Shown one piece after another: positions 24,637-32,601 of a stretch of 64,000 bases of DNA; position 1 is the first letter of the stretch; every line of letters begins with the position of its first letter. A program made the translations under genes and the position numbers. The DNA is taken from positions 3,782,001 to 3,846,000 of the forward strand of contig NZ_LT629971.1 in the NCBI RefSeq assembly GCF_900108565.1. The letters run 5' to 3'. Below the pieces are notes generated by a model, which saw only the letters and a program-made list of their open reading frames with translations, searched no databases and was not told where the DNA came from. Origin of the DNA: Mycolicibacterium rutilum (GTDB taxonomy: Bacteria > Actinomycetota > Actinomycetes > Mycobacteriales > Mycobacteriaceae).

Positions 24637-25698
24637 TTAGCGCACCGCCGAGCCGACCGCCTCGGCCAGCGAGGTGAAACCCTCGTCATGCAGGCGGCGG
24701 GCGATGCCGTCGTGGATGTGTTTGGCCCACAGCCCGCCGCCGTAGACGAACCCGGTGTAGCCCTGCAGCAGCGATGCCCCGGAGACGATCCGCTCCCAGG
24801 CGTCGTCGGCGGTTTCGATCCCGCCGACGCTGATGAGCGCCAGCCGGTCACCGACGCGCCGGTAGAGCCTGCGCAGCACCTCGACCGAACGCCGCGCGAC
24901 CGGCGGCCCGGAGATCCCGCCGACGCCGAGGTCGGCAACACCCGGTGTGGCCAGCCCCTCGCGCGAGACCGTGGTGTTGGTGGCGACGACGCCCGCCAAG
25001 CCCAATTCGACTGCCAGGTCGGCGATTTCGTCGACGTCCTGATCGGACAGGTCCGGTGCGATCTTGACCAGCACCGGTTTGGTGGTCTCGGCCCGCACGG
25101 CGGCCAGGATCGGGCGTAGCGACTGCACGGCCTGCAGGTCGCGCAGTCCCGGCGTGTTCGGCGAGCTGACGTTGACCACGACGAACGACGCGAGCGGGCC
25201 CAGCAGCCGGGCCGACGCCGCGTAGTCCTGCACCGCCTGCTCGGGCGGGGTCACCTTGGTCTTGCCGATGTTCACCCCGATCGGCACATCGGGGACGTGC
25301 CGGGTCAGCTTGATCGCGAGTTCGCCGGCGCCGTGATTGTTGAACCCCATCCGGTTCAGCAGCGCGCGATCCTCAGGCAGTCGGAACATCCGCGGCGCCG
25401 GGTTGCCGGGCTGGGCCTGCGCGGTAACGGTGCCCACCTCGGCGTAGCCGAAACCGAGCGCGCCCCAGGTGTTCAGGCCGCTGCCGTTCTTGTCGAACCC
25501 GGCCGCCAGGCCCAGCGGTCCGGGGAAGTGCACCCCGAACACGGTGGTCGCCAGCACCGGGTCGCGCGGGCCCAGCCATCGTTTGAGCCCGCGGCGCGGC
25601 CAGGACAGATACGTGGCCGCCCGCAGCGCGGCGAAGATCCAGGTGTGAATGCGTTCGGGCGCAACGAGAAACAGCGCCCGCCGCAGCGCGCGGTACAT
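24637..25698 (-). CDS. pyrD: Dihydroorotate dehydrogenase (quinone), class 2
   Basis: Protein of 353 residues. It oxidises dihydroorotate to orotate in pyrimidine synthesis, passing electrons through FMN to quinone at the membrane. Class 2 features are an N-terminal amphipathic extension (YRALRRALFLVAPERIHTW), GLAAGFDKNG, GFGYAEVGTVT, NRMGFNNHG and VNVSSPNTPGLRDLQ with the catalytic Ser region. FMN phosphate-binding sequences GGI and GFVYGGG lie near the C-terminus. The ATG at 25698 is preferred over the TTG one codon earlier. It follows a DUF5703-like gene by 7 bp and is probably cotranscribed with it and lppL. Confidence 0.95.
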   Translation of the reverse strand: MYRALRRALFLVAPERIHTWIFAALRAATYLSWPRRGLKRWLGPRDPVLATTVFGVHFPGPLGLAAGFDKNGSGLNTWGALGFGYAEVGTVTAQAQPGNPAPRMFRLPEDRALLNRMGFNNHGAGELAIKLTRHVPDVPIGVNIGKTKVTPPEQAVQDYAASARLLGPLASFVVVNVSSPNTPGLRDLQAVQSLRPILAAVRAETTKPVLVKIAPDLSDQDVDEIADLAVELGLAGVVATNTTVSREGLATPGVADLGVGGISGPPVARRSVEVLRRLYRRVGDRLALISVGGIETADDAWERIVSGASLLQGYTGFVYGGGLWAKHIHDGIARRLHDEGFTSLAEAVGSAVR

Positions 25699-25705
25699 CA
25701 ACGGG

Positions 25706-25963
25706 TCACTGCGCGGGCTGCTCGGGTAGGACCGCGCGGTCGGCGGCGGTCTTCTTGCGCCGCAGCAGCACCCGCCGGGACCCGTCGGTGTAGGCTCGCA
25801 CGCGGGTCAGTTCCCAGCCGCGGTACTCGGCCTCGATGGACAGCCGCGTCGACGCGCTCAGGCGGGTGACGTCCGGCGGCAGCCGCAGCGGTATCCACTC
25901 GTAATCGTCGGAGAGGTCCTGGTCCCAGCCCTTCGGCATCCGGCCGTGGTTGATCGTGCTCAC
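25706..25963 (-). CDS. DUF5703-like small conserved actinobacterial protein
   Basis: Protein of 85 residues. The core DDYEWIPLRLPPDVTRLSASTRLSIEAEYRGWELTRVR is the conserved part, and the C-terminus is basic (RRVLLRRKK). No transmembrane or catalytic motif is visible and the function is unknown. The GTG start overlaps the lppL stop by four bases, and pyrD begins 7 bp after the stop, so it is the middle gene of a three-gene operon. Confidence 0.8.
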   Translation of the reverse strand: MSTINHGRMPKGWDQDLSDDYEWIPLRLPPDVTRLSASTRLSIEAEYRGWELTRVRAYTDGSRRVLLRRKKTAADRAVLPEQPAQ

Positions 25964-26994
25964 GGGCGACCGCCCGCGGCATCGGCGATCACCTGCACAC
26001 CCGCTCCGGATCCGGACACGACGTACAGCGTGCCAGAGGATTCGTCATAGGCGAGAGAGTCAGGTTGCTGCACGGTTCGATAACGCACCTTCTCGACGGG
26101 GATACCGGTGGCCAGATCGTAGCCAACGACGGTGTTCGACGCGGTCTGCGACACCCAGGCCAGCGTCGACGAACCGGCCAGACCGTAGGGGGCGTCGCGG
26201 ACCGGATACCGCTGACGCAGGATCAGCGGGTCGACGCTGAACACCAGCAGGCCCTGCCCGCGGGTGTCGGCGACCAGGACCCGGCCGACGTCGTCGGCGG
26301 CCATCGTCGTCGCGCCCTCGCCGGCCCGCAACGCCTGCTCGGCACTGTCGCCGTTCTCGGACACCGCCGTCACCGAGGTCTGGGCACGGTCCAGCACCAC
26401 CGCCGTATTCCCCTGTGTGACAAGCGCATCGACGCGGGCGAAGACCTTCAGTTCGGCGGTCACCGACGTGTCGGACCCCAGCGTGTAGACCGCGCCGTCC
26501 GCGCTGCCCAGCACCAGCCGACCGTCCGCGCGGCGCGCGATCGCGGTGAACTCGGTGCCCTGGTGCCCCTCGACCTCGACCTTGTCGGCGGTACCCGCGG
26601 CCAGGTCGATGCGGTAGTAGCCGCCCCGCGTCGCGGCGACGACGCGGCCGTCGCCGTCGCCGGCCAGCGCGACCGCCCGGCCCGGCAGCGCGACCGGCCG
26701 GGCCCCGTCGGGTCCGAACACCGTCACCACCGACCCCTCCGCGGGCCCAGGCGCCAGCACCGCCAACGCGCCGGTCGCCGCGTCGACCGTCGCCGCCTGC
26801 GCCTTGGCGGACAGCGGCCGCACCTCACCGTCGGGCCGCCCGGTGACCGGCGGGGACACGGCGGCCTGCGCAGGGGCGATGGTCGGCGGCGGCGCCTCGG
26901 CGGGATTGCTCGAACACGCGCTGACCAGCGTGATTGCCAGCGTCGCCAGGATCGGGCGAAGGAGCCGGTTCGGCGAGTTTAGGCAGGGCGGCAC
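25960..26994 (-). CDS. lppL: Lipoprotein LppL, beta-propeller-like
   Basis: Protein of 344 residues with a lipoprotein signal; the lipobox LVSAC places the lipidated Cys at residue 27. A proline/alanine-rich linker follows. The rest is a string of short beta-rich repeats with DG and GG turns, typical of a propeller of the YVTN/NHL kind, for example AYDESSGTLYVVSG near the end. It should sit on the outer face of the cytoplasmic membrane. Order lppL then pyrD is the same as in M. tuberculosis (Rv2138-Rv2139). Ligand unknown. Divergent from the 103-residue gene that follows. Confidence 0.85.
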   Translation of the reverse strand: MPPCLNSPNRLLRPILATLAITLVSACSSNPAEAPPPTIAPAQAAVSPPVTGRPDGEVRPLSAKAQAATVDAATGALAVLAPGPAEGSVVTVFGPDGARPVALPGRAVALAGDGDGRVVAATRGGYYRIDLAAGTADKVEVEGHQGTEFTAIARRADGRLVLGSADGAVYTLGSDTSVTAELKVFARVDALVTQGNTAVVLDRAQTSVTAVSENGDSAEQALRAGEGATTMAADDVGRVLVADTRGQGLLVFSVDPLILRQRYPVRDAPYGLAGSSTLAWVSQTASNTVVGYDLATGIPVEKVRYRTVQQPDSLAYDESSGTLYVVSGSGAGVQVIADAAGGRP

Positions 26995-27111
26995 GGGGTA
27001 GCTCTCGGTCGTGGCTTCCGGATATCGATCAAACGGCCAGTCTAGGCAGACCGTTCACCGTGTATTTCGCGCCGCTCGTCGTGGCCTCCCAGCCGGTGAG
27101 TGGGCCGGCGG

Positions 27112-27117
27112 TAGGGT
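27112..27117 (+). promoter_or_regulatory. Putative -10 box of a leaderless promoter
   Basis: TAGGGT is six bases before the ATG at 27124, and no Shine-Dalgarno is present. This fits leaderless initiation. Confidence 0.5.
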
Positions 27118-27123
27118 GCGATC

Positions 27124-27435
27124 ATGACCTTGGCCGCAGACCGGGAACTGGGCGCCGGGGCGTTTGCTCTGGAGGACATCACCACTGGTGTACACGCCAG
27201 CGGGTTTGGCCAGGTGGGTGACGGGCGGACGTTCTCGTTCCAGGTTGAGCGCCAGCAGCTGCGCGTCGAGGTCTACCGGCCCCGGCTGACCGGTCCGGTC
27301 CCGCTCGAGGAGGACGTGGTCGCGGTCGCCAGCCGCAAGCTGACCGACATCGACCTCACCGACCGGCGCAGCCTCGGCGCGGCCGTGCGCGACGCGGTCG
27401 CCGACGCGCAGCCGGTGGCGCGGGCCAGCCGCTAA
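27124..27435 (+). CDS. Conserved hypothetical protein (Rv2137c-like position)
   Basis: Protein of 103 residues without recognised domain. The sequence alternates short beta strands (RTFSFQVERQQLRVEVYRPRL) with a C-terminal helix (RSLGAAVRDAVADAQP). No signal peptide or membrane segment is seen. It lies between lppL and uppP, the place of Rv2137c in M. tuberculosis, and is on the same strand as uppP with a 26-bp gap. Function unknown. Confidence 0.7.
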   Translation: MTLAADRELGAGAFALEDITTGVHASGFGQVGDGRTFSFQVERQQLRVEVYRPRLTGPVPLEEDVVAVASRKLTDIDLTDRRSLGAAVRDAVADAQPVARASR

Positions 27436-27461
27436 CACCCGCCCACGGTACGGTCGTCGTC

Positions 27462-28310
27462 GTGACGGACGTGCCGGCGATGTCGTGGGTGCAAGTTGTC
27501 GTACTCGCGATCCTGCAGGGCCTAACCGAATTCCTGCCGGTCTCGTCGTCCGGGCACCTGGCCATCGCGTCGCGGGTGTTCTTCACCCACGACGCGGGCG
27601 CGTCGTTCACCGCCGTCACCCAACTGGGCACCGAACTCGCGGTGCTGCTGTACTTCGCCAAAGACATCGGCCGCATCATCAAGGCCTGGTTCAACGGGCT
27701 GCTCGTCAAGGCCCACCGCAGCGCCGACTACTGGCTGGGCTGGTACGTCATCATCGGCACCATCCCGATCGGCGTGTTCGGCCTGCTGTTCAAGGACGAA
27801 ATCCGAACGGGCGCACGGAACCTGTGGGCGATCGCGATCGCGCTGATCGTGTTCTCGGCCGTCATCGCCGCCGCAGAGTACTTCGGCCGCCAGGTCCGCC
27901 ACGTCGAGCAGCTCACGTGCCGCGACAGCATCATCGTCGGGCTGGCGCAGTGCCTGGCGCTGCTGCCGGGCGTGTCCCGGTCCGGGGCGACGATCAGCGC
28001 GGGCCTGTTCCTCGGGCTCGACCGTGAGCTGGCGGCCCGGTTCGGTTTCCTGCTGGCCATCCCGGCGGTGTTCGCCTCCGGCCTGTTCTCGCTGCCCGAC
28101 GCGTTCAACCCGGTCGGGGAGGGGATGAGCGCCAGCGGTCCGCAGCTGTTGGTGGCGACGGTGATCGCGTTCTTCGTCGGCTTCGCCGCGGTGGCCTGGT
28201 TCCTGCGGTTCCTGGTCCGGCACAGCATGTACTGGTTCGTCGGCTACCGGGTGCTGCTGGGCACCGTCGTGCTCATCCTGCTCGGCACCGGGGTGGTGGC
28301 CGCGACATGA
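27462..28310 (+). CDS. uppP: Undecaprenyl-diphosphatase
   Basis: Protein of 282 residues (276 from the inner ATG). It removes one phosphate from undecaprenyl/decaprenyl diphosphate to recycle the cell-wall lipid carrier. BacA/UppP hallmarks are QGLTEFLPVSSSGHL near the N-terminus and PGVSRSGATISAGL in the middle. Both are embedded in about eight membrane helices. GTG 27462 is favoured by a TACGGT box seven bases upstream (leaderless). The ATG at 27480 matches the annotated start of M. tuberculosis Rv2136c and cannot be excluded. The stop overlaps the next gene (ATGA). Confidence 0.93.
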   Translation: MTDVPAMSWVQVVVLAILQGLTEFLPVSSSGHLAIASRVFFTHDAGASFTAVTQLGTELAVLLYFAKDIGRIIKAWFNGLLVKAHRSADYWLGWYVIIGTIPIGVFGLLFKDEIRTGARNLWAIAIALIVFSAVIAAAEYFGRQVRHVEQLTCRDSIIVGLAQCLALLPGVSRSGATISAGLFLGLDRELAARFGFLLAIPAVFASGLFSLPDAFNPVGEGMSASGPQLLVATVIAFFVGFAAVAWFLRFLVRHSMYWFVGYRVLLGTVVLILLGTGVVAAT

Positions 28311-29023
28311 CCGTGCTGCTGCTGCGGCACGGCCGCTCCACGTCGAACACCGCGCACACGCTGGCCGGCCGCTCCGAAGGCGTCGACCTCGACGACAAGG
28401 GTCGCGAGCAGGCCCAAGCCGTGGTGGAGCGGATCGGGTCGCTGCCGATCCGCGCCATCGTGCGCTCGCCGCTGCTGCGCTGCGAACGGACCGTGGCGCC
28501 GCTGGCCGACGCGTTGGGTCTCAGCCCGGTCGTCGACGAGCGGATCTCCGAGGTCGACTATGGCGCCTGGACCGGCCGCAAGATCGGCGAACTGGTCAAG
28601 GAGCCCTTGTGGGCGGTGGTCCAGCAGCAGCCCAGCGCCGCGGTGTTCCCCGACGGCGAGGGCTTGGCCCAGGTACAAGCCCGGGCGGTGGCCGCGATCC
28701 GTGACCACGACCGGCGGCTGGCCGCCGAACACGACGGCGACGTGCTGTGGGTGGCGTGCACCCACGGCGACGTCATCAAGGCCGTCATCGCCGACGCGCT
28801 GGGCACCCACCTCGACAGCTTCCAGCGGATCACCGCCGATCCGGCGTCGGTCAGCGTGATCCGGTACACCACGCTGCGGCCGTTTGTGATCCACGTCAAC
28901 CACACGGGCGCGAACCTCACATCGGGCCTGATCCCGAAACCCGCCCAGCCCGACGGCCAGTCCGGCGCCGAGCAGGGTGAGGTGCCGCCGGAGGATGCCG
29001 TGGTCGGCGGCTCCACCGGGTAG
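28307..29023 (+). CDS. Histidine phosphatase (phosphoglycerate-mutase-like), Rv2135c-like
   Basis: Protein of 238 residues. The phospho-His motif LLRHGRST contains R7 and H8. RSPLLRCERT supplies the next Arg, E-VDYGAW the acid, and CTHGDV the second His. That is the complete histidine-phosphatase pocket. The M. tuberculosis homologue is described as an acid phosphatase. The C-terminal 40 residues are low-complexity. It is coupled to uppP by ATGA. It lies in a conserved actinobacterial cluster with a DUF3090-like protein, a PI3/4-kinase-fold protein, cysQ and mshC. The natural substrate is unknown. Confidence 0.87.
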   Translation: MTVLLLRHGRSTSNTAHTLAGRSEGVDLDDKGREQAQAVVERIGSLPIRAIVRSPLLRCERTVAPLADALGLSPVVDERISEVDYGAWTGRKIGELVKEPLWAVVQQQPSAAVFPDGEGLAQVQARAVAAIRDHDRRLAAEHDGDVLWVACTHGDVIKAVIADALGTHLDSFQRITADPASVSVIRYTTLRPFVIHVNHTGANLTSGLIPKPAQPDGQSGAEQGEVPPEDAVVGGSTG

Positions 29024-29069
29024 TCGCATTTACGGCCGAAGACCCCCAGCCGGTATTTTGGAAGGTGCC

Positions 29070-29657
29070 ATGCCCCGCGCAATTCACGTCTTCCGCACAC
29101 CCGACCGCTTCGTGGCCGGGACCGTCGGCCAGCCGGGCAACCGAACGTTCTACCTGCAGGCCGTCCACGACAAGCGCGTGGTCTCGGTGGTGCTGGAGAA
29201 GCAACAGGTTGCGGTGCTCGCCGAGCGGATCGCTGCGCTGCTGCTCGAGATCAACCGACGCTTCGGCACCCCGATCCCGCCCGACACCGGCGAGGTGGAG
29301 GACCTCAGCCCGCTGATCACCCCGGTCGACGCGGAGTTCCGGGTCGGCACCATGGGTCTGGGCTGGGACTCCGAGGCGCAGACCGTCGTCGTCGAGCTGC
29401 TCGCGGTGTCGGAAACCGAGTTCGACGCGTCGGTGGTGCTCGACGACGCCGAGGACGGGCCCGACGCGGTGCGCGTCTTCTTGACCCCCGAGTCCGCCCG
29501 CGAGTTCGCCACCCGCTCGAACCGGGTCATCTCCGCCGGCCGGCCGCCGTGCCCGCTGTGCGACGAACCACTGGACCCCGAAGGCCACATCTGCGTGCGC
29601 ACCAACGGCTACCGGCGCGGCGCCTTCGCCGAGTCCGACGATGACGTCGACATCTGA
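29070..29657 (+). CDS. DUF3090-like conserved protein with C-terminal zinc ribbon
   Basis: Protein of 195 residues, the same length as Rv2134c. The first 150 residues are a mixed alpha/beta domain (FYLQAVHDKRVVSVVLEKQQVAVLAERI). The end carries CPLCDEPLDPEGHIC, a probable zinc-binding knuckle (two Cys, His, Cys). The ATG at 29070 has GAAGG upstream and fits homologues; an earlier frame start lies in the preceding gene. It overlaps the next gene by 17 bp. Function unknown, but the constant linkage to the kinase-like neighbour suggests the two act together. Confidence 0.82.
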   Translation: MPRAIHVFRTPDRFVAGTVGQPGNRTFYLQAVHDKRVVSVVLEKQQVAVLAERIAALLLEINRRFGTPIPPDTGEVEDLSPLITPVDAEFRVGTMGLGWDSEAQTVVVELLAVSETEFDASVVLDDAEDGPDAVRVFLTPESAREFATRSNRVISAGRPPCPLCDEPLDPEGHICVRTNGYRRGAFAESDDDVDI

Positions 29658-30477
29658 GGGCGGGTCCGGCGACGGGGACGCCGACACAATCCTGCAGCGC
29701 GGTGAGCTGACCGTCATCGGACGGATCCGGTCGGCGAGCAACGCGACCTTCCTGTGTGAGGCCAGTCTCGGTGAGCGACAGGTGCATTGCGTGTACAAGC
29801 CGGTCGCCGGCGAGGCCCCGCTGTGGGACTTTCCGGACGGCACGCTGGCCGGTCGCGAGCGCGGCGCCTACCTGGTGTCGGCGGCGCTGGGCTGGAATAT
29901 CGTGCCCTACACCATCATTCGCGGCGGACCGGCCGGCGAGGGCATGGTGCAGCTGTGGGTGGATCAGCCCGGTGACGAGGTCGACGAGGAACAGCCGACC
30001 GGGCCGGACCTGGTGGACCTGCTGCCCGCAGGGCGGGTTCCGCCGGGGTTCCTGCCGATCCTGCAGGCCTACGACTACGCCGGCGACGAGGTGACGCTGG
30101 TGCACGCCGACGACGAGCGTCTGCGCCGCATGGCGGTGTTCGACGTGCTGGTCAACAACGCCGACCGCAAGGGCGGCCACATCCTGTGCGGCGTCGACGG
30201 CCGGGTGTACGGCGTCGACCACGGGGTGACGCTGCACGTCGAGGACAAACTGCGCACCGTGCTGTGGGGCTGGGCCGGCAAACCCGTCGACGACCAGACG
30301 CTCGAATCGGTGGCGGCGTTGCGTGATGCGCTGCGCGACGGGCTGGCCGACGAGCTGTGCGCGCACATCACCGAACGGGAGATCGGTGCGCTGCTGTCGA
30401 GAACCGTTGGGCTGCTGAATGATCCGGTCATGCCGACGCCGGATCGTCGCCGCCCCATCCCGTGGCCGGCGTTCTAG
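29641..30477 (+). CDS. SCO1664-like protein with PI3/4-kinase fold
   Basis: Protein of 278 residues. Kinase-like marks are a Lys in VYKPVAGE, a catalytic loop VNNADRKGGHIL (N-D/A-D-R-x-x-x-H type) and a metal-binding YGVDHGV. This pattern belongs to the HipA/PI3-4 kinase superfamily. Whether it phosphorylates a lipid, protein or small molecule is unknown. It overlaps the DUF3090-like gene by 17 bp and precedes cysQ by 4 bp, so the cluster is one operon. The M. tuberculosis counterpart is Rv2133c. Confidence 0.82.
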   Translation: MTSTSEGGSGDGDADTILQRGELTVIGRIRSASNATFLCEASLGERQVHCVYKPVAGEAPLWDFPDGTLAGRERGAYLVSAALGWNIVPYTIIRGGPAGEGMVQLWVDQPGDEVDEEQPTGPDLVDLLPAGRVPPGFLPILQAYDYAGDEVTLVHADDERLRRMAVFDVLVNNADRKGGHILCGVDGRVYGVDHGVTLHVEDKLRTVLWGWAGKPVDDQTLESVAALRDALRDGLADELCAHITEREIGALLSRTVGLLNDPVMPTPDRRRPIPWPAF

Positions 30478-30481
30478 ATCG

Positions 30482-31261
30482 ATGACGCAGTCTGATGCGG
30501 CGCTGGCCGCCGAGGTGGCCGCGGACGCGGGCGAGATGCTGTTGCGGGTCCGCGAGGAGATCGGCTTCTACGACCCCTACGACCTCGGCGACGCGGGTGA
30601 CAAACTGGCCAACAAGTTCATCCTCGACCGCCTCCGTGACGCGCGCCCCGACGACGCGGTGCTGTCCGAGGAGGCCGTCGACGACCTGGCGCGCGTCGAC
30701 GCCGACCGGGTGTGGATCGTCGACCCCGTCGACGGCACCCACGAGTTCTCCCTGCCGCGGCGCACCGACTGGGCGGTGCACATCGCGCTGTGGCGCCGCG
30801 ACGGAGGACCCAACGGGCGGATCACCGACGCCGCCGTCGCGCTGCCCGCCCGCCACGAGGTCTACCGCACCGACACCGTCGCCCCGCCGCCACCGCGCAA
30901 GGAGGGGCCGATCCTGATCACCGCCAGCGCCAACCGGCCGCCGCCGGTGCTGTGGTGGCTACGCGACCGGATGGACATCCAGCTGGTGCGGATCGGGTCG
31001 GCAGGCGCCAAGGCGATGGCCGTCGTGCGCGGCGACGTCGACGCCTATCTGCACGCCGGCGGTCAGTGGGAGTGGGACTCGGCGGCGCCGGCCGGTGTCG
31101 TGCAGGCCGCGGGCCTGCACGCGACGCGACTGGACGGCTCCGAGCTGATCTACAACCGGCCCGACCCGTACCTGCCCGACCTGTTGATGTGTCGACCGGA
31201 GCTGAGCGAGGCCCTGCTCGACGGCATCCTGTCGGCCTACCGGAGCCGCTTCGGGCGGTGA
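30482..31261 (+). CDS. cysQ: 3'(2'),5'-bisphosphate nucleotidase CysQ
   Basis: Protein of 259 residues of the inositol-monophosphatase superfamily. The metal site is visible: LSEEAVDD near residue 62, then WIVDPVDGTHEF with the catalytic Asp pair, and QWEWDSAAPAGV near the C-terminus. It removes the 3' phosphate of PAP made during sulfate assimilation; the mycobacterial enzyme also shows fructose-1,6- and inositol phosphatase activity. The ATG is 5 nt after the previous stop. mshC follows, linking sulfur assimilation to cysteine-dependent mycothiol synthesis. Confidence 0.92.
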   Translation: MTQSDAALAAEVAADAGEMLLRVREEIGFYDPYDLGDAGDKLANKFILDRLRDARPDDAVLSEEAVDDLARVDADRVWIVDPVDGTHEFSLPRRTDWAVHIALWRRDGGPNGRITDAAVALPARHEVYRTDTVAPPPPRKEGPILITASANRPPPVLWWLRDRMDIQLVRIGSAGAKAMAVVRGDVDAYLHAGGQWEWDSAAPAGVVQAAGLHATRLDGSELIYNRPDPYLPDLLMCRPELSEALLDGILSAYRSRFGR

Positions 31262-31307
31262 ACCGGGGAATGAAACAGGCCCCCGCGTTGTCGCTCACGG
31301 CGATGCC

Positions 31308-31313
31308 TAAAGT
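31308..31313 (+). promoter_or_regulatory. Putative -10 box of a leaderless mshC promoter
   Basis: TAAAGT lies seven bases before the mshC ATG with no Shine-Dalgarno, supporting start choice 31321 and an own promoter for mshC. Confidence 0.55.
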
Positions 31314-31320
31314 CGACGCT

Positions 31321-32559
31321 ATGAACACGTGGCCGGCTCCCGAGGTTCCGGCGCTGCCGGGCCGGGGTCCGCAGCTTCGCCTCTACGACAGCGCCGACCG
31401 GCAGGTCCGGCCGGTCACCGCGGGCGAGACCGCCACCATGTACGTCTGCGGGATCACCCCGTACGACGCCACCCATCTCGGCCACGCCGCGACCTATCTG
31501 GCGTTCGACCTCGTGCACCGCGTCTGGCTCGACGCCGGGCACCGGGTGCACTACGTGCAGAACATCACCGACGTCGACGACCCGCTGTTCGAGCGCGCCG
31601 CCCGCGACGGCATCGACTGGCGCGACCTCGGCGACCGCGAGATCGACTTGTTCCGTGAGGACATGGCGGCGCTGCGGGTGCTGCCCCCGCACGACTACGT
31701 CGCGGCCACCGACGCCATCGCCGAGGTGATCGAGGTGACCGAGAAGCTGCTCGCCTCCGGCGCCGCCTACATCGTCGATGACGCCGAATACCCCGACGTC
31801 TACTTCCGCGCCGACGCCACCCCGCAGTTCGGCTACGAGTCCGGCTATGACCGCGACACGATGCGCCGGCTGTTCGCCGAACGGGGTGGCGACCCGGAGC
31901 GGCCCGGTAAGAGCGACGAACTCGACGCGCTGCTGTGGCGTGCGCAGCGCCCGGGCGAGCCGAGCTGGCCGTCGCCGTTCGGGCCGGGCAGGCCGGGCTG
32001 GCACGTGGAGTGCGCGGCGATCGCGCTGAGCCGCATCGGCACCGACCTCGACATCCAGGGCGGCGGCAGCGACCTGATCTTCCCGCACCACGAGTTCTCG
32101 GCCGCCCACGCCGAATGTGTGACCGGCGAGCGCCGCTTCGCGCGCCACTACGTGCACGCGGGCATGATCGGCTGGGACGGCCACAAGATGAGCAAGAGCC
32201 GCGGCAACCTGGTGCTGGTGTCGCGGCTGCGCGCCGACGGCGTCGATCCCGCCGCGATCCGGCTCGGGCTGTTCGCCGACCACTACCGCGAGGACCGGTA
32301 CTGGAGCGACGCCGTGCTGGCCGAAGCGCAGGACCGGCTGGACCGGTGGCGCGCCGCGGTCGCACTCGACGGCGCACCCGACGCGACCGACGTCGTCGCC
32401 CGGGTCCGCCAGTACCTGGCCGACGATCTGGACACCCCCAAAGCGCTTGCCGCGCTTGATGGTTGGGCCACCGACGCGCTGACCTACGGCGGCCACGACC
32501 CGCAGGCGGGCCGGCTGGTCGCGACGGCCGCCGACGCACTGCTGGGCATCCGCCTGTAG
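31321..32559 (+). CDS. mshC: Cysteine:1D-myo-inosityl 2-amino-2-deoxy-alpha-D-glucopyranoside ligase
   Basis: Protein of 412 residues. It joins cysteine to GlcN-inositol with ATP, the third step of mycothiol synthesis. It is a homologue of cysteinyl-tRNA synthetase without the tRNA-binding end. The nucleotide motifs are THLGHAATY (HIGH-type) and KMSKSRG (KMSKS). YVCGITPYD holds a zinc-binding Cys near residue 43, and later HVECAAIA and FPHHEFSAAHAEC give the rest of the zinc site. An upstream in-frame ATG at 31270 exists, but homologue alignment and a leaderless promoter favour 31321. Confidence 0.96.
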   Translation: MNTWPAPEVPALPGRGPQLRLYDSADRQVRPVTAGETATMYVCGITPYDATHLGHAATYLAFDLVHRVWLDAGHRVHYVQNITDVDDPLFERAARDGIDWRDLGDREIDLFREDMAALRVLPPHDYVAATDAIAEVIEVTEKLLASGAAYIVDDAEYPDVYFRADATPQFGYESGYDRDTMRRLFAERGGDPERPGKSDELDALLWRAQRPGEPSWPSPFGPGRPGWHVECAAIALSRIGTDLDIQGGGSDLIFPHHEFSAAHAECVTGERRFARHYVHAGMIGWDGHKMSKSRGNLVLVSRLRADGVDPAAIRLGLFADHYREDRYWSDAVLAEAQDRLDRWRAAVALDGAPDATDVVARVRQYLADDLDTPKALAALDGWATDALTYGGHDPQAGRLVATAADALLGIRL

Positions 32560-32588
32560 ATCCACACCGGGCCCGGCGGGTGACCCGG

Positions 32589-32594
32589 TAACTT
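32589..32594 (+). promoter_or_regulatory. Putative -10 box of a leaderless promoter
   Basis: TAACTT is seven bases before the ATG of the SDR gene at 32602; no Shine-Dalgarno is seen. Confidence 0.45.
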
Positions 32595-32601
32595 GACCGC
32601 C

